Source of the DNA: Rachycentron canadum
Lineage: Eukaryota > Chordata > Actinopteri > Carangiformes > Rachycentridae
Assembly: GCA_038496675.1 (NCBI GenBank)
Contig: CM076651.1
Location: 11,802,680-11,866,679, forward strand
DNA: 64,000 nucleotides
Reading direction: 5' to 3'
The notes under the pieces: model-generated
Seen by the model: the letters and a program-made list of their open reading frames with translations, nothing else
Told to the model about the DNA's origin: nothing
The model's database searches: none
In this document: piece by piece, positions 1 to 12,889 of the stretch
Numbering within the stretch: position 1 is the stretch's first letter
How the letters are laid out: every line of letters starts with the position of its first letter
Made by a program: the position numbers and the translations under genes

Positions 1-1140
1 TCCCTCTCTGTCTCCCTCCCCCCAGCCCCCTCCCTCCCAAAGACAGGGCTGCTCTAATTCACCAGCATGTGGTTATTAGCTGGTGGTTGAGTCAAATGGT
101 AAATCAGCCATTATTATTATTATTATTATGCAGTGGAGGCCATTAGCATACTCACCTTGGCTGTTCTCTTCCAACTCAGGTGACATATCGTTGGGTAGCG
201 GCAGAAAAATAGTTTGTCTTTTTTATTTATTTATTTATTTTTAATAATAAAAAAAAAAAGAGGAGCAAGCTGGCTCTTAGTTTAGCCAGGGGCTGCTGAA
301 GTTTTGTAAATGCGCCCGGCTAACAAGGCACCCGGCGGGCACAGACAGGAGCGAGACACAGAGACGTAGCCACAGTATCAAGCTATGCGGTGCCGCAGTC
401 GTCTTTTTGGTTTTCCGAGTTTGTTATTTCGCCTTCTTGAAAATTGGAAAAAAAAAAAAAAAAAAAAAAATCGCAGTTTTTGTGATTTATCGCACGGTGG
501 AAACCCTCAGCTCAGCCAAGAGATGGAAAAATATCTCACAAAGCGCCGCGGTCAGTTCAGCCGTTGACGGAGGAGATTCAAAAGCAGTCGACGAAGCACT
601 TGAAGGTAAGCCTGAAGAATCTCATGGATAACAGTTAAATGAAAATGATACTGCGCCTTAGGGTGAAGATGGGTTGTTTCTTTTTTGTTGTTTTTTCGGG
701 GGGTTTGTTGTTCAAACAGCCCAGTCAGAAGTCCATGAACCTGTACGTGATGCCGCGGTTCGACAGACGAAGAATGCGATCCGCCGCTCCACGGTCCGCT
801 AAGCTGTGACGGACTCTCCCCCCGCCTCCCTCCTCCCACCGCCGGCTGACGTGATTGGCTGAGGCGGGCCCTGTGCGCTGCGCACAGCATCAGCAGCACC
901 GCTCGGTCACAATGAGAGGAGTCACAACAAGGATGGGTTTATTTCGCTCGCGTACGCCCTTGACCCGAAATCGCACAAATAACTGCAGATAAATGCCCAG
1001 AGCGGCGTCGGACGGCGTTTTGCTCTGCTTATTTGGTCTATATTTCGAGGACTGTATGAGTTTCCAACGTGGGGTCGAGGCAGCTGAGTTGGTGCAGATA
1101 CTGTCATTTTACCCACTAATGAGTTGAATGTGGGACGTTC
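1..1140. promoter_or_regulatory. Possible promoter and 5' exon of a neighbouring gene
   Basis: No coding sequence can be supported. A GC-richer stretch at 760-900 holds TGACGTGA (847-854) overlapping an inverted CCAAT box (ATTGG). A minus-strand donor-like site (CCAAG/gtgagt) lies near 150-155 and a plus-strand one (GAAG/gtaagc) near 604, so a noncoding first exon on either strand is possible. A (TTA)n run lies at 111-129 and an A-run at 448-470. Confidence 0.25.
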
Positions 1141-1228
1141 CGAATATTATAGTATTATCCTTTCTGTAGGACTAGTGCCCTCACAGGCATGGCTGTATTA
1201 ATCTTTTGTGGATCCCTAAGGCAAGGCC

Positions 1229-1252
1229 AAAAAAAAAAAAAAAAAAAAAAAA
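1229..1252. repeat. Poly(A) run
   Basis: 24 consecutive A. The surrounding 1141-1960 is AT-rich with no gene seen. Confidence 0.9.
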
Positions 1253-1959
1253 GCTCCTATTATCCCATACTGTACACGGCACAAAAACCAACCAGTAGTC
1301 TAAAGCTGAAATGATTCAATTTATCGATCACTAGTTGATAATTAATTGGCATCAATTTTGAGTCATTTGTCAAGCAAAACACACCAAAATGTCACAGGTG
1401 CCATGTCAGCATTTACTCAACATCTTTGTATTTTTCACCTTTGGTCAGACAAAGACATTGGAATATGTTAACTTGGGCAGACAATACAGATTTTTTTTTC
1501 CCCTCACTATTTTCTGACTAAAACAAACAAACCAGAAAGGATTATTGAAGAAAGTAATTGTCAGCCCTATTGATGATCAAAATAATTGCAGGCGACAGCC
1601 TCGCAGTTCTCTTGTGATTCAATTCTACACAACTGACACAAATTGATGCAATTTGATGAAACACCACAAACATAGCAATAGCTCAATTACAAGATGACCA
1701 GGTTACAAGATGCCAGATGGAGGAGACTTCATAGATAATGTTTCACTACAGGGTGAAAATTACTAAAATTACAAATTTGAGATTAATCAAATTATGCAGA
1801 CCCAAATTGTATTAAGTAAATAAGGGAATTTGGGGCCACTGTTCCCAGATGGTAATTTAGTTTGCTCAAATGAATGTAGCTAGGAATTCTAGTACATGTA
1901 TAAATTGCCTAATATAAATGGTGTAGCAGATATATTCTAATCAGTTTTTTGGGCATTTA

Positions 1960-2283
1960 GTCTTGAAATGTACTTTTTACTCCACTACATTTATTTAACA
2001 GCTATATTTTCTAGTTACAAATATTTTACATATAAACTCCAACATATAAACACACAACACAAAAATGTTGGCAATATGTTGTTATAATATATTGTATATT
2101 ATAATACGACAGTGAGCATTTAGATTTTATGCTTTTACTTTTAAGTACATTTTATTGATGATACTTTTTAAATTCTTCAATAAACATTTTAGCACAGAGT
2201 TTTTATTTGTAATAGAGCATATTTTTGATTGTATTACTACTACTTTAATCTAGATCTGAATACTTTATCCCATCACTAATTAA
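1960..2283 (+). mobile_element. Degraded DNA transposon relic (hAT-like MITE)
   Basis: Contains TACTTTTTACTCCACTACAT, AACAGCTATATTTTCTAGTTA and an end close to CTGAATACTTTATCCCATCACT. These are typical of a common teleost nonautonomous element whose intact ends read CAGTGGTGGAAAG...CTTTTTCCACCACTG (from memory). Related to the fragment at 51980-52170. Confidence 0.5.
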
Positions 2284-3611
2284 AAACATAAGGCAGCATA
2301 TGGTTTCAAGTGTTCATAGCTTCTGCATCTGGGTGGTTCACATAAATAAGTGATTGTGAGGTCAGAGGGACATGCTGGTTATTATAAGAATTCTTCCAGA
2401 ATGTGAAGGTGCCAGGACTAATATTGTAGTTCCACATATGCACTCACATTTTGGTGGCTTATCCTTAATGGAACCAGTGCTGACAGGATACTAGTGAAGG
2501 TCTTGTAAACTACATCACAATTAGCACAATTTCTGAACTAGCTCTTATTCAACAGCCAACAGAAATGATGTTGTTATATTTGATATTGGGTGACATCTAG
2601 TGGACATTGTCCATATCAAAAGGTTTGCATGAACGATCCCACTCACACCACTATTAAAACTTTCTTTATATATTTCACGACATAGAACAAATACAGTGAC
2701 AAATTCAGTGCAACATCAAGCTGTAATAAATATGCTGTCCTTTAATTTAAATCACCAAATGGTGGTAATAAATAACACTCAAATAAATACTCTCAGACAA
2801 ATAAATATTTTTGAGTAGTGAGGATAAGAAATACATAAATTGGAATATCAAAGACCTAAAGTTTAAATTACACCTGAAGGACTGGGCTCCCACAGCCAGT
2901 GTGACAAGCAATTATTCTGTCCAGTTTAGAACAGTCCCTAATAAATAATATTTCAAGATCAAAGCTCATTAACTCAGAAACAAAACCTGAGGAACAGAAC
3001 AGACATGCACAATCTCACAGAAAGTACCTCTGAGGAACACATTCATGGATGAATATTATGATATGGCTTCAATTCTATGACAATAAATAACACTGACCCG
3101 CAATGGGAGCAGATGCCTAGTAAATCAAAATGGAAGGCAGGTAAGCAGGCCTATCTCTTACATTTGACAGTTAGCTTTCCCAACTTACATCACAGTATCC
3201 AGGGATATCTGTTATTCTGAATAACTTATATCATTAAGGCGCAATTTAACAAAGAATGGCATTCACTCTTAAATTCATATATGTATGTATTAGAAATGAA
3301 TTGTGAGGAAACTAATGCATTTGCCCGCCATGATTGGGTATTCTGTAAAACTATGTTAAAAATTCAAACTTTCCTAATAGGATTGACTTAGAGTCACAGT
3401 AAGTGTGGAGCAGTAGCCCCAGAGACATAATGTAATGCAAAACATTTACAGAAAGGAGAAAATATCTGGTATGCTATTCTGTGCAAGTTTCATCTCAACT
3501 CCAGCCTCTGACATAGAGGAAAGGTCTGTCAGGCTTCTCTGGCTTCATAGACGCAAGACTAACTCTGTTTCAAAATGATGGTTACTTTGTCTTTTCATTA
3601 AAAAGGGCCAG
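2284..3611. other. AT-rich flank, probable p4htm 3' UTR and intergenic DNA
   Basis: No ORF or RNA gene supported. The p4htm 3' UTR must begin at 3611 and run leftward, but I could not pick a convincing poly(A) signal. Confidence 0.4.
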
Positions 3612-6600
3612 CTATAAATCCTGGTGGAGGTCACTGTGTGAGAGAGGTTGGTAATGGTCCTCCATGGCCGACTTAGCTCGGTGCCTCTGAACCACTAGTC
3701 TCTGGTAACGGGCCTGCATCTGATAGTCTGGATCCACATTTACCCAGCTGTTGGCCACCCACTTCACCCCACGCCCGACCGGGCAGTCGCCGTGCAGGGA
3801 GTACTCATCTAACTCTCCCATCCAACCTATAGAAGGCAAAGGAGGACAGCATTTAAAAGGAAACAATAAGTGCAGTAGCTACTGGAGAGAGGTGAATAAG
3901 ATAAACAAAATCATATAAACGTCAACAAAAAGGACCAATCAACTTCTTTTCCAAACTGGGAAACATATTCCTTTTGCCGCAAGTCAATTTCTCACTCGGT
4001 TCACATAATTTATGTGGATGACAAATTTTGGGTTCAACATGAAGCACACAAGTTATATGTGGTAAATTTTCATACCTGAAAAAGGGGAGAATCCGCAGAG
4101 GTTGGGATTAAAAGGTATACTTGCATGATGCATGCAGCTGAAGAGACATTTGTGTAATAGAGCGCTAATTAGATTGCGTGTGCAAATGGAATAATTAAAG
4201 CCTTCTGCTCTTACCTCTACCATCAGAGAGATGGTTGTACCAGAGGAGGGCCGTCCCAGCAGTAGGTTTTATTCTAAGGTTCCCTCTGCCACATGTCTCC
4301 TGGGTGTCTGTCAAATCAACTCCATCCTGGACCAGCGCCTAGGACACATGAAACTGTAAACAGCTGGCATCTAATCATTTGTTTTGGCACACTGTGTTCA
4401 CTTAGGTATCAGAGGTAGCTAGGTATCAGGCCCTCAGGGGTAAGAATTGTCTTATCGGCAGTATTTCGGTCATTTATGGTTGTCATCATTTCACAGCAGC
4501 GAAAAGAAAAGCAGGTTTATGACTACACTGTGAAAACACACTCACCTGCTCTTCGTAGGTACGATTATCTGCCACGGGAAAGGTGGTCTCACCACCTTCC
4601 TCTGCAGAACTGAGGTAGAAGGACACAGTAAGATACCTGGGATAAAGTGAGAAAGGAAGCAACAAAGATAACAATGAAACACTTTGAATAAAACAACAAA
4701 TTACATAAAACACATCACTATAAAAAGGTGTTTTGATAAACTAGTGGAATTATCAAACAATTACACCAAAATCTACAAATCAAGAAAAATACATGTCTAC
4801 ATTATTACTATTATTATTATTATTATTAACATGTACAGTCAATTAAGGTGATGAATGACTAAACCATGAACACCTGCAAAGGAAATGCATATAAATTAAA
4901 TATTAAATACTGTACATGTCATACATACCTGCAAGAGACCTCTGGGAGAGTAGATGTGTTTCCTGCTAGTCGTGTGTGTGCACAGGTAGTCTCTGAATGA
5001 GAAGGGCTGCTATCGTGATGAGCATTACTGAAGTCTCCGTGCTCATAGCGAATCACCTGCAGCGGCTCACTCAGTTGAACCAATGCAGAGGGCAGACGCG
5101 TCAGACTGATTACTCTGAATAAAAGAAATAAGGGGGTAAAATAATGTACCATCAAATACAAGTGTATGGGCTACCAAGAGTGTGACAAAGTGTGTGCTTG
5201 TGTAGTTACCTGTTCCTGAGTGCTTGCAGTACATGATGGGATCCCAGGCCTTGGTAAAGCCACGTATGTTTACTTCTCTGTCTGAATTGACTCCAGAGCT
5301 TTCCACTTCGCTGGTGTCCTGGGCGTTGGGACACATCATAAACATGCCTGAAGTCCTCCAGGGTCAGCATCCCTGCCAGGTACGTACACATACACACAAG
5401 ATCCTTTATTGGACTGTTTAATTTCCTGCATATAGGTAGGACACAAAATACAGTACAATTACAACCTCATAGCTACAGATATGAATGGAGCTTTGTGAAA
5501 TGATTTCAAATCCTTCTTTAATCTGGCTCAGTTTAATTTAATCTTGAATTCTTGCAGTGGCAACGCAATGATCAGTAGGTTATGACAGCTCCCTTCTCTC
5601 TTTTTCTCCTTTCCTTCCCTCTTTGTCCAACCGTATGCTGTTACTCTCAGCTGAATGAATGTCTGGCCCCCATCACTCCCCCTGGGTGACCGCGCCCCAG
5701 CCGCAACAATAGCTCTGGGGTGCCAGAGAAGAGGTGAGTGAGGAAGGGGGAGCGGGGTAACGAAAGAGTGTTGAAGTGGGAGTTGGGGGGATACAAGGGA
5801 TCCGGGGGAAAATTAAGAAAAGGGGTTGGAGAATAATCAGTTTTTAATGAGATAGGATGAGGCACGTCCGGACTGGGATGTGTACAACGCCTGGCACAAT
5901 GGCATCAGGTCAAAACGGTGTCACCCCTCCTCCGGCATTGCCACTCACAAAGACTTGCACGCAATCACAACCACCAGTCAGCCACTTACTGTACCCTTTT
6001 GAGTACAAAACCACTGCAGAAACAATCACACAGTCCAGTAGAGTTATTATTTACGCATTTGAATCTGAAATGCTCATCATGAATCACTGAGTTAACTAAT
6101 TGTAAGGAAAAGTCTATTGAAGTTGTCTTTTGTGAGAAATCAGATGAGGACAAACTTTAATCAGTTGTTAAAAATTAATGGAAGCTTCAGTATATGCAAC
6201 TGGACTGAAACTTTCCAGATATGTATCTCAAAGAGCTAAATCAGAATTCAGAAAATTTAATTTAAATTGAAAAGGTTATATTTAAAATCATAGTCAAACA
6301 CTAAATTCATTAATCGGTTCCATTTCAAGTTGCTTTCAATATCTACAAGTGTCTCATAAATTGATTTCAAGCTCATACTTTGTGCTCCAAAAGGGAACTT
6401 AACTGATGCTCTTTTCAAAATGGAATCAGTCAGAACAGTCTGAAATGTACCGACACACACAAACATGAGCACAAACCTGTTGGATGAGTTTCCAGACCAG
6501 TGAGTATCTGCCGTAAGTTATCTGGGCTCAACCAAGTTCCATCTCGAGAACGTGAGTGACTCACAATCTGGAGGAGAGACCAGAGAGTTTTTTTTCTCAT

Positions 6601-9600
6601 ATCAATGAAAGAACATAACATGTTCTGACAGTTCATGGAATTTTTCATTACTTGGAGTTGATTTTCCTGGAAATCTATTTTCCGCCTACAGCTGCTTGGC
6701 ATATAGGTACAGGATGTTTCTATCTTTTACCTCCTGCTTCTGCAGCAGCCCATCCTGGTTTAGGTCCAACAGACTGAAGACCTCCTCTGTGCTGAGAGAA
6801 AGTAGTGGCTGGTTTGACTCTTCTTGTCCCTGGCTTGGTGCTGGTGTCTGGCTCTCCATCAGACCCTTGAGCTGAGCCAGCTGCACCACAACACGGCACT
6901 CCTCCTCTGACAGGAAGCCAGGGATTTCTGACAGGAACAGGAAAAATGGCAAATGCTAGGACATGGTGCTGCCTTGGACATACATGACTAGATGATGCCA
7001 ATAACGTTAAAAGATCATCATTTGAAAAATACTTATTTCACAAAACCCACCATAATTATGTGATGCACCAAATTAGTTTTTCCAAATTACTAATTACATG
7101 AAGTCTGTGAAGTCTAGATTTTCCCAGTATATCAGTCAACTTATTTCAATCACAGAATGAAGTACAAACAAGCTGCCAAAGTCAGTAACTTTTCCAGATG
7201 CCTCAATTATGGAAATGAAAGGACCACATTATCATAATACCTGCCAACCACCAGTCTACCCATGATTAGAGTTAGGATTAAGGGTATATACAATCTATCA
7301 AAATAGATTGGTTTAGAGATTAGGGAAGGCTAATCAAAAACATGCAATGTGTGTCTGAGATTCTGAGCTTGTTCATAAATTAACTGTTGTGCATAATGAC
7401 ACATTCAAATGTTCAGATTACACAAGATGATTAGGTAACGGTGATACCACTACTTGATAAAAAGCAAATATACTGAAACTTGTTTTTTTAAGAAACTGGT
7501 GTCAGATGGCCAGCAGTTACATTTACTTTTGTTACTTTGCCATCACTAAAGTCAGTGGTTCTCAAACTCTCAAAGAACCCTAAAGGGACACAAATTAGAC
7601 TACGGGTCCCCATCTGATATCTGAGATTTTGGCTCTTAGATGTTTTATTATGGAAAGTGAAAATAAAAAACACATAACCAAAATTGTCACACATTCTGTC
7701 ACTTATGGATGGAATTAGAGTGAAAATAAATTATTACCCTTTTTGCTGGGGCCCCCCAGGAAAACCCTCAAAGATCTCTGTGGATCCCCAGACCTCACTT
7801 TGAGAACCACTGGCCTAAATTCACATTCATTAAAACAAACAAAAAAATCTCTCAAGTCTTTATGTAATTTCTGCTCACATGCAAAAGTAACAGAATGCTA
7901 TTAAATCTGAAATGGTGAGTGAGTGATTGACCCTTAAGTGGATTAAAATAAAACTTATGTTAACAGTGCTGCCTTGATCTGTCAGACTACTAAATGGATT
8001 ACTTTAGATTGCCTAACAAAACCTTCAAGGGGTAAATCTGAGATACTTTAATCAGTGTATACAAATAATCATATGATTAAGCCTTAAAAGGCAAGACATA
8101 GGCCAACGAAAGTCTTTATATCATGAATAAGTAAAAAAGGTTTTTATTGAACATGAACACAAACTGAGCATCTTTTCAGCAACTCATATTTCTAAAAAAA
8201 AAATCACAAGGATTTAGGAGATTAATATAGGGAGTTTATGTCAGACTACAATTTATTGAAGCAAATGAGAGCTAAAGTACATAATGTGTTGCCAAATATT
8301 CCCCTCTCTTTCTTGCCTGTTTTAGTAGGTGTTTAAGCACAGGAACTCTGGTCACAGTATACACAGACTGTGCATTTAATAAATACAGGCTACTCCCCTT
8401 TGTCACTCCCCAGTGAGTCATTTGTGGTATAGCCTATCCTACCAGGTTTAATTACTGATGACGCTAGACTTCACCCAGAGGAAGGTAGAAGCAATGCAAG
8501 CTCCTGGGATTCAGTAATTACTGATATCAATTATTATTGCAATGTATAAAGAGAATCTGAATTTTCTACTTGTTAATTTTTACGCCTACTTATTTGAAAA
8601 CAATAATGTTCCAAAACTCCAACATCAAAAATTCTTTTTTCATATTTGGTCCTAAGTTTGAGATCTGTCCCCTCAGTATTTCTTATGGTAGGGCTGCCTG
8701 GTGTCACACACGAGTAAAACATTAATTTTTATGTAATCTATTAGATAGATTTGATTTTTGAGACCTGAAGTGTGGAGGCAATAGTATTTCATGGTTTCCT
8801 CCCAGCAATCCATCCATGTGTGTCAGTCATTACCCCTCTTAATAAAAGGCTTCTGGCAGGTTGCCTTCCTGTACAGTAGAGGCCTTGTTTGTCACCCGTG
8901 TCTTTTACACTGTACCCACTTGGTTAATCCCTATTGTCCAGTCTAGCCTCATTAATTTGGATAACTGATATGAATGAAGGGGGACTGAGCCTCTCTCTCT
9001 TCTCCCTCCCACCACTGCCTCTCTTTCTCCCCCGGAAAGGAAGTGACCTGCTTGTCTGAACACGAATCAGGCCATGGCTACACAGCAGGACAACACCAAT
9101 TTTATTTGTGTCCTAAGTGCAAGTCCACTCACACACAATCGAGCATACAGTGTGAATCAATTCATGTGAGTGTCGGCATATAGGTCTCACATTTTCAATC
9201 GCTTTGAAAGACTCTCTGCAAGTTGCTTATCTTCTCTTGAATGGTTATAGGTCTGCAATGACCTCACCCTGGGTGCATCTTAATTGTCTCCTTAATATTA
9301 TGGGCATGTTCAGTCTTTCATTAGCAGTAAATACTCATAAAAAATTCAATCTTTCCCTCTTAGCAGCATGGGTAGATGAGAAACAAAGTGAAAAAACCAA
9401 AGAGGTCAGGGCGGGACAGGGTAGTTAAGTGTGGGTTGGAAGAAAATGTGGGATGAAAGGGGTGGAGGAGTTTCACCACATGAGGGCCAGTCTCTTCCTC
9501 AATTCAAGCTGTGGGGATAGAAATGGCAGAAATCCAAAAGTATCCAAATGCCAAATCATCCACATTACTAATCTTGAGCTCTGTCAAAAACACTTTAATT

Positions 9601-12600
9601 TGCTCATAAATGCAAGTGGATCTGCATCTCTAATAATGCTTTAATATGCGTGCCACCCCTTCTCTAGTCTGTTCTCTACACCTCCCCTTACCCATTCCTA
9701 TGCAAATATCATCACTGCCCACTATAAATACACCTATCCTACCATCCTCTCCTGCACTGTCACAAAGGGGTCTTTTTCACTCAAGAGGCACACTACAGGA
9801 TTTCTCCTCCTTTTCAACTTTGGTCCCAGGATGACTTCAGTGCTCCATACTCACTTGAGCTCTAGAGGGTCCTTTCATTCAGCCTCTCTACTATTTCTCC
9901 TTCTGCTTGCTGGGCCAAGTAGCACATTAGTGCTTGGTCCCAGCCCTGGTGGAGTAAAAGCAGGGCTGGAGGGACAAGCAAGAGCTGAGGGTAGGGTTAA
10001 ATCTGGAGTGAAGGACAAGAGCTGGGACAGGGCAAGTATTGAGGGGAATACTGAAACTGGATATGGAAATATTCATGTTTCTAGACCAAGAGCTGCAGCA
10101 GGAGAGGATGATGAGGTGTGGGGGGACCCAGGTACTATTACTGGCCTCAGGTCCATGCTTTCCATAGGAGAAGGTGGACTGTGGGAGCCCCGCAGTTCCT
10201 CTCGATGTGTGCCCATCCCGTCTGGCATGGCCTTGTGTCAAAACATCGGTTATGACACAATGAGGATGCCCAACTTGCTGGGCCACGAGTCTCCAGCTGA
10301 GGCTGTACAACAGAGTGCCAGCTGGTTGCCGCTACTTGCCAGAGAGTGCCACCCTGATGCCCGCATCTTTCTTTGCTCTCTCTTTGCACCTATCTGCCTT
10401 GACAGGTAAGATTTAGTCATGCATTTATTACTGTAGTTTACTCAATGTAGTTACTCATACTAGGTTATTTTCTGCTACCATGTATAGTTAACCTTTTCAA
10501 GTCGCAATTTGACTTTTGTAGGAATTTCAATTTTCACAAAATAGTGTTTCACAAATTGTCATTGCAAATAAGTGAAACCACCATGACAATGGGGAGAAAC
10601 TGACAAACTCTTTTAATAGGAAAATTGATTAAAATTTCAGATTAATTACAAAGTTACAGAGCAGCAGGGTCATCAAGGGTTAACGCCCTTTTGAAAAGGT
10701 ATGCAAATTGATGCTAGTCTCCCAGGAAAGGTCTTGGTTTCACACTGAAACCAAACCATTAAAGCACAATTATCTCCTTTTAGCCATGCTAGCACTTCTT
10801 GCTTTAGAAAAAGAAAAAAACAAAACAAACAAATGGCATCTAATCAAGTGTTGTTTGCTCCCTTGTACTTCACTATTGATTCAAATCCTATCATCTATTT
10901 AGCACTCCCTACCTTCCTTCTCCATCTCTTCTTTATTAGGTTTATATCACCCTGCAGGAGTTTATGCGAATCTGTGAGGGACAGCTGTGCACCAATCATG
11001 AGTTGCTATGGCTATCCGTGGCCAGAAATTCTGCGCTGTGACCAGTACCCGGCAGATCATCTCATGTGTATCTCCTCCATCACCAATACAAGTGTTCACG
11101 CAGGGGGGCGGAGAGGTGGGTAAATTGACTACATGAACACATATAATTGACCTGGCTTAATTTAACAACCGATTCAATTAGTGGTTTGACTATTTCAGTG
11201 CCTCTGGCAAGCTGTCGGGACTGTGAGCTGGAAGAGACCTCCTCTACTAAAGATACACTGGAGACCTTTTGTCGGAGTGATTTCGGTGAGCATCAGTATT
11301 CTTCCACCTATTTGCTCCTGACGACTATAGATTTTATAAGTTCTTGATTAATTCTGTGCAACAAACAATAGACAAGAAGACACAGCTCCGTAAATATGTG
11401 ATGCCAATCATGCTTTGTGTTCATCTGCTTTCTTCCCAGTTGTGAAACTGCGTCTAACACAGCTTAAGTATACTCCAGTCAGCCTGTCTCAGTTTTCACT
11501 GGCTGCCAAACTGGAAGTTCTGAAGCATGGACCCCTGTTAGGTGGGCAGATCCGCTCGCATATCGAGCTGTGGCTAGAGAGGGATGCCACCTGTGTAAGG
11601 AACATGACACGGCACCACCCAAAAGGCGGCGCCTTCGTTGTGACAGGAACAGTTCAAGGAGGCCGTCTGGTGGTCAATAAGGCTTATGCCTGGCAAAGAC
11701 GAGACAAGAACCTGATGGCAGCTGCTCGCAAATGGAAACATCACAGATGCAGGAGCTAAGATAATGCGAATTGTGAAACAAGCATTAAAAAACTATGGTT
11801 AGGGGAAGCATACAGCTAGCACACAGAATTTATCCACAAGCCACCAACTGTAAATAACGCTTGATCTAGCCTTTCAAATGTGTTTGTGTTCAAACTTGTT
11901 TTAGTATGGAAGAGATAATATGCAATATGCTGGTCACATAGGAGAATCCACAAGTGTCAACACTGTCTCTGAAGCAGTGTAGGTAAAAGAAATAAAAGGC
12001 GTTTATTAGAAAATGTACATATCTGTGAATTTTAAGTAAATATTGCTGGTCTATATTTGTATGACTGTGTATGAGTTATTAAACTTTGTATTCAACTGAA
12101 AATCCTGATTCATTCATTCAGAAAAGATCACACCCAAAGACTATATTGCACTTACCAAATAGCAGAGGTTTCAAGCTTAGTGTCTTCATCTCATGTGTTC
12201 TATCTGGCACAATGGACACCTGCTGAACATGTCCCACCTGCAGAAGTACAACGCGCCCATTGCATGAGATATTTTGATTGCATGAACATTATTGTAGCAG
12301 CTCTAGGTCAAACTGAATTCCTTAGATCGGGGTTCTGCGATTGGATTCAATTTATAACACAATTTGGCAAACACAACATGTAGTGAAATTGGAAATAAGC
12401 AAAAAATCCCAATTGAGTGAGTACTGACATTTTAAAATACCAATAACAATACTTTTAGTTGCACTGCAGGACTCTTTTAAAATGACATACTAATCGGACT
12501 AAAGTCGGGAGTTTTCTTACCCGGATCCCCTCAATACGAGGGAGACTGAAACTTTGACTGTAGTCCTGCACATGTAGCTCTCTTGGAGCTGGGGCGGGAT

Positions 12601-12889
12601 GGGCCAAGGGGCTCCCACCCTCTCTGACGGATGCTGCCGAGGCCCCGTCTCCACTGACAAGATCCCCGGGTCCGTTGTTGTAGTGCACGTAGAGCAGCAG
12701 GGCGATAACATTAAGGATGTAGACATGGAAGAAGACCATGACCACGACGAAATAAGCCCGAGAGCAGACATTACTTCTCTGGATGTGTAGCCGAGTGGAG
12801 CGAAGGGGAGAATTGTAGGGCGACGCCGACGGTTTGTCGCTGCCGTCGAATTCTTCCTGCTCCACAAAATGTTCTTCTGCGGCTTCCAT
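3612..12889 (-). CDS. p4htm: Transmembrane prolyl 4-hydroxylase (P4HTM), 9 exons, 505 aa
   Basis: Exons (minus strand, high to low): 12521-12889, 12156-12237, 6731-6927, 6477-6567, 5210-5372, 4929-5114, 4546-4636, 4215-4338, 3612-3826. All phases join and the total is 1,518 nt. In the family this is an ER-membrane Fe(II)/2-oxoglutarate prolyl hydroxylase linked to HIF regulation. Visible features: a membrane segment at about residues 45-70; one good EF-hand loop (DLNQDGLLQKQE) in exon 3; a second, degenerate loop across exons 4/5; an iron-binding HxD at H332/D334; a distal His at H446 in YSLHGDC; and the 2-oxoglutarate lysine K456 in GRGVKW. The length is close to the human protein (about 502 aa). 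The start ATG at 12887-12889 was chosen for its good context; the frame upstream opens only with TTG. Exon 2 (82 bp) was found by translation and is invisible to ORF-length searches. Intron 2 carries another gene on the opposite strand. Confidence 0.96.
5373..6476 (-). other. p4htm intron 4
   Basis: 1.1 kb between exons 4 and 5. Short ORFs here (5647-5865 minus, 5857-6090 plus) have no recognisable similarity and look like chance. Confidence 0.7.
7553..7812. mobile_element. hAT-type MITE in p4htm intron 2
   Basis: Ends are inverted copies: CAGTGGTTCTCAAA at the left and TTTGAGAACCACTG at the right, 260 bp apart. The 8-bp flanks (ACTAAAGT and GCCTAAAT) match only partly, consistent with an old insertion. 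No transposase ORF. Confidence 0.75.
7813..9720. other. p4htm intron 2, segment left of the nested gene
   Basis: AT-rich, no gene recognised. ORFs at 9204-9428 and 9429-9644 lie just upstream of the SFRP promoter but show no family features. Confidence 0.6.
9723..9730 (+). promoter_or_regulatory. Candidate TATA box of the SFRP-like gene
   Basis: TATAAATA lies 101-108 bases upstream of the SFRP start codon, with no intervening splice signal needed. That would give a 5' UTR of about 70-80 bases. Inferred from position only. Confidence 0.45.
9831..11759 (+). CDS. sfrp2l: Secreted frizzled-related protein, SFRP2-like, 4 exons, 385 aa
   Basis: Exons: 9831-10405, 10940-11115, 11199-11285, 11440-11759, joining in phase to 1,158 nt. 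A hydrophobic signal segment at residues 18-28 precedes about 90 low-complexity residues rich in Gly, Arg and Glu. A frizzled cysteine-rich domain follows from C126 (CVPIPSGMALCQNIGY, MPNLLGHE, WLPLLARECHPD, LCSLFAPIC, PCRSLCESVRDSCAPI), closest to SFRP2 from memory. Exons 3-4 encode a netrin-like domain ending in a basic KWKHHRC tail. The role, by family, is an extracellular Wnt-binding modulator. The gene lies wholly within p4htm intron 2 on the opposite strand. The linker before the CRD is unusually long, since typical SFRPs are about 300 aa. The symbol is uncertain: another SFRP/sizzled-type paralogue is possible. Family confidence is high. Confidence 0.9.
11991..12083 (+). terminator. Polyadenylation signals of the SFRP-like gene
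   Basis: AATAAA at 11991-11996 and ATTAAA at 12078-12083 lie 230-325 bases after the stop codon. They sit just before p4htm exon 2 (12156-12237), so the nested transcript can end inside the intron without overlapping a p4htm exon. Confidence 0.5.

Noticed and set aside
552..899. 115-codon minus-strand ORF near the left edge
   Set aside because: No family resemblance, lysine/asparagine stretches derive from poly(T), and it overlaps promoter-like sequence.
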